A stretch of 64,000 bases of DNA. Origin: JAHIKV01 sp963733145. GTDB lineage: Bacteria > Planctomycetota > Planctomycetia > Pirellulales > Thermoguttaceae. Each line of letters begins with the position of its first letter. Position 1 is the first letter of the stretch. The DNA lies in contig CAVTCJ010000016.1 of assembly GCA_963733145.1 (NCBI GenBank), positions 28,713-92,712 on the forward strand, in the 5' to 3' direction. The notes beneath the pieces are model-generated. The model did not search any database and was not told where the DNA came from. It worked only from the letters and a program-made list of their open reading frames with translations. Made by a program: the position numbers and the translations under genes. Below are positions 61,601-64,000 of this stretch, one piece after another.

Positions 61601-62798
61601 TCAGCCCGCCGAACGCCTGGCGTCAGGGATCTGCTGGTGGGTCGATAAAACCGCCGTATCCGGGATAGGAGGTAGCGACTCGACCGCGCTTGCCTGGTCG
61701 CAGATGCCAAGCATGGTGTAGGTGTTCATCGTCAGATTGATGTCCGAGTGCCGGGCGAGCAGTTGGGCCGTCTTGGGATACACGCCCGCACGGGCCAGGT
61801 TAGTGATGAACGTCTTTCGCAAAGCATGGAAGTCGGCGTAGTGGCCCCGATCATCGATGTAGGGTATTCCTGCCTGCCTCGAGATCCTTGCGTAGCATCT
61901 CGGCCGTCCGCTTATTCGTCACAGCAAATAGTGGTGCTCCCGGCTGGAGCGTGTTCCGAGTGCTGAGCCAGGTCTTGATGCGTTGGGCGATGTCAGCCCG
62001 CAGCGGCAAAACGTCGCAACGCCGGCGTTTGGAAAATCCAGCCTCCACGGTTAAGGTCGGCGGGTCCGACTCGAAGTCGAACGACTGCCGGGTGATCGAA
62101 CCGATTTCGTTTCGTCGAAAGCCGGTGTACACAGCCAGGATGTACAGCACCGCCCGATCGGGTCCTGATATATCCTCGATCATCGGACCGCTCTCGGCGG
62201 CCGCCAGTAGTCTGCCGACCTCCTCGATCGACAATGGTCTCCGGATACGACGGCGGGCGACCTCGGCGTTCATCTGCGACAGATGCGCTAAGCGGTCCTC
62301 TGCCACGCGCCGGTCGCGGACCAGCCAGCGGGTAAACATCTTAATGGCGCGGAGGTAATGATTGCTGCTCTCCACGCTCAGGTTATTTGCCCTCATGTCC
62401 CCCAAGCACTTCTGTACCCGGCTGGCGGAGATTTGATCGATGTGGGCGAACTTGCATCCCCGCAAAATCCGCAGGATACGATACCGGGTTGTCTTCACGT
62501 AGTCTGCCGTGGAACCCTTGTGTTTCAAGTACGCAATGAAGTCGTTAAGATGCTGCTGGAGCGGCCGTTTGCGGTTTTCCTCGAAAGGGGTCGGTCAATC
62601 CCGCAGCCTCGCGTTCCGCTCGTTTCACCAATTCGTTGAGCATGGATAGGGCAGCATCTTGTCAGTTGCCAAAGGGACGCGCCTCTCCCGCCCACTGGCG
62701 TCGCGGAATCGCCCCCACCATTTCTTGGATTTTGTCTTGACCCGTTGGCCCGTCTGCAGGTCGCGTATGAAGACCGGTTTTTTGTAGAGGTTTGCCAT
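61601..62798 (-). pseudogene. Tyrosine recombinase/integrase with several frameshifts
   Basis: Pieces in order: MANLYKKPVFIRDLQTGQRVKTKSKKWWGRF (start 62798); LTDPFEENRKRPLQQHLNDF-type linker after breaks near 62645 and 62585; the SAM-like core ILRILRGCKFAHIDQISASRVQKCLGDMRANNL; the catalytic domain VYTGFRRNEIGSITRQSFDFESD (Arg I), then after a break near 61865 FHALRKTFITNLARAG (HxxR) and LLARHSDINLTMNTYT (His and nucleophile Tyr). The frame ends at 61601. All active-site residues exist, but in different frames. At least three one-base breaks suggest decay or poor sequence. It belongs to the phage-integrase family. Confidence 0.85.
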
Positions 62799-62814
62799 GC
62801 CGTTTCACCTTTTG

Positions 62815-63210
62815 CACAATCTGCCATCGTCCCCTGGCTGCGGGATTTCCGGTCAGGGAGTGACAGTGTTGCTCGGAATTGTGGGAATGCAAGGGATCAT
62901 GCCGCTGATTTCCGAGTCTTTTTCACGATCGGGATGCCTGCCAGGCAAGTCACGATTGCGAGGTTTCCCAATCTTCGCGCCTTGGGCAGCCTGCGACGAT
63001 CCACTCCCGAATTTCGTCGACTCGCCAAAACACCGAACGCCCGATTCGAACGGGCTTAGGGATTAGGCCGGCGGCATCCCAAGCCCACCAGGTTCGTCGC
63101 GACTTGCTGCAGGTGGCCGCGGCCTGCGCGGCGGTGATCAGCAGTGGAGTGGGCGTGAGGCCCTTGGTTTCTATCACTGTTGTTACTTGCTGATTGTTCT
63201 GGTTGTTCAT
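62815..63210. repeat. Duplicated Xis module, first copy
   Basis: About 395 bases including the leader CTGCCATCGTCCCCTGG...GGTCAGGGAGTGACAGTGTTGCTCGG and the AlpA/Xis gene, repeated as 63530-63943. Homology continues upstream of the gene, to about 63290. Confidence 0.85.
62950..63210 (-). CDS. AlpA/Xis-type DNA-binding protein (copy 1)
   Basis: 86 residues. A MerR-like winged HTH of the AlpA/Xis type: LLITAAQAAATCSKSRRTWWAWDAAGLIPKPVRIGRSVFWRVDEIREWIVAGCPRREDWE. Such proteins control excision of integrative elements and bend DNA at att sites. The ATG at 63210 aligns exactly with the 63928 ATG of copy 2, and the proteins are nearly identical after residue ~20. It sits upstream of the integrase on the same strand. 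Confidence 0.8.
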   Translation of the reverse strand: MNNQNNQQVTTVIETKGLTPTPLLITAAQAAATCSKSRRTWWAWDAAGLIPKPVRIGRSVFWRVDEIREWIVAGCPRREDWETSQS

Positions 63211-63667
63211 GATTTTTCTCTTCGCAGTATTGGATCCCTATTTATTCTCCTATTCCGCTCGCGGCCGAGTTGTCCGCTTTTTTCCGCCTGCCTGGAAATG
63301 CCGGCGCCATGGACACACTGCCATCCCAGCCCCCGACAGATTTATCCGTAGAGGGTAAAATAGTGCCGTGTTATCCCGAGGTCGCCAGCAGAAATCCTTT
63401 TGGACTGTATGCCGACAAATTTGACAAAGGTGAGGATTGGTAATCCACGACTACCATGCTGTTCTCCGATCAGTCTCATCGAAAGGGTGGACCATGAATC
63501 TTTGTCGTTGTCGGTCAGCATCCACCTTTGTCACAATCTGCCATCGTCCCCTGGTTGCGGGACTTCCGGTCAGGGAGTGACAGTGTTGCTCGGTGTTGTA
63601 AAAATGCAAGGCATCACGCCGCATATTTCGGGGTTTTTTCGCGACCAGGGATTGCCTACCGGGCAAG
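63211..63667. other. Spacer between the two Xis copies
   Basis: It holds the upstream part of copy 1's repeat (to ~63290), then about 230 bases with no recognisable gene, then the leader repeat of copy 2 from 63530. Confidence 0.5.
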
Positions 63668-63928
63668 TCACGATTGCAGGGTTTCCCACTCTTCTCGCCT
63701 CGGGCAGCCGGCGCGGATCCAAGCCTGCAATTCATCAGCTCGCCAAAGGACCGAGCGCCTGATTCGGACCGGCCTGGGGATTAGGCCGGCGGCATCCCAG
63801 GTCCACCAGGTTCGCCGCGACTTGCTGCAGGTGGCCGCGGCCTGAGCAGCGGTCAGCAGAAGTGGAGCGGCCGTGCCTCCCTTGGCGTCCGTCACTATTG
63901 GTTTTTCCTGATGTTGTTTGCCGCCCAT
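63668..63928 (-). CDS. AlpA/Xis-type DNA-binding protein (copy 2)
   Basis: 86 residues, GTAAPLLLTAAQAAATCSKSRRTWWTWDAAGLIPRPVRIRRSVLWRADELQAWIRAGCPRREEWE. It is the paralogue of 62950-63210 with the same length from the aligned start at 63928, which also has AGAGG just upstream; the longer frame to 63943 is less likely. Two copies could regulate excision differently or reflect a recent tandem duplication. The element runs off the window edge past it. Confidence 0.8.
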   Translation of the reverse strand: MGGKQHQEKPIVTDAKGGTAAPLLLTAAQAAATCSKSRRTWWTWDAAGLIPRPVRIRRSVLWRADELQAWIRAGCPRREEWETLQS

Positions 63929-64000
63929 AGTTTTCCTCTTCACAGTAGTGGCTCCCTATTTATTCTCCTACTCCGCTCGCGGCCGCGTTGTCCGCTTTTT

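Larger units (their letters stand above)
61355..64000. mobile_element. Integrative element next to tRNA-Leu, right end outside the window
   Basis: Immediately after the tRNA come a tyrosine recombinase and two AlpA/Xis-like genes. A tRNA 3'-end duplicate (attR) is not found in the window, so the other junction lies beyond 64000 or has been lost. Confidence 0.6.

Overview
The window is high-GC bacterial DNA that most resembles Planctomycetota. The evidence is two DUF1559 pilin-like proteins (FTLVELLVVITIIG heads), a PEP-CTERM protein, Tat-type Gfo/Idh/MocA oxidoreductases, FecR/SbsA-like fragments and a planctomycete-style DoxX protein. No rRNA operon is present. The only tRNA is a tRNA-Leu(UAG) near the right end.

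Layout, left to right: a partial PLP-dependent cysteine synthase; a DoxX membrane protein; two tandem Gfo/Idh/MocA paralogues and a sugar-phosphate isomerase (probable sugar or polyol oxidation); a PHA-granule-type protein; a decayed planctomycete gene; yjbQ and thyX; a PerR-like regulator with catalase; a fluoride block (crcB/Fluc behind a fluoride riboswitch, with DUF190); two aldo/keto reductases around FecR and RND relics; and an acidic protein with repeat-derived peptide segments. From 24.3 to 29.1 kb lies a mobile-DNA graveyard: an IS110 fragment, a broken IS66 transposase, an IS3 element with an A7 frameshift site, and an ORF-degenerate group II intron. Next come pstSCAB, a TolC-adaptor-RND efflux operon, a DUF1559 protein, an OPT-type transporter, a 752-residue fusion of membrane desaturase, Rieske domain and flavin reductase, a PEP-CTERM protein, pepT and a PolB-like exonuclease. 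These are followed by a putative new structured RNA with its own promoter and terminator. A phage capsid module (HTH regulator, capsid, protease-scaffold, decoration, LamG and small proteins) has no terminase or portal. Then come a secretin-like protein, tRNA-Leu, and an integrase with two duplicated AlpA/Xis-like genes.

Two properties run through the whole window. First, at least ten families of palindromic or direct repeats punctuate the gaps between genes. Some lie inside reading frames: the N-terminus of PstB, the acidic protein at 19902-21386 and the FecR relic. They behave like palindromic elements tolerated in protein. Second, about twenty single-base frameshifts break otherwise well-conserved genes (cysteine synthase, katA, pstS, pstC, TolC, OPT, DUF1559, integrase), often at G/C runs. 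Many are probably sequence or assembly indels, but the multi-break genes near 7-8.5 kb and 16-18 kb look truly decayed.

All family calls come from reading motifs. No database search was run.
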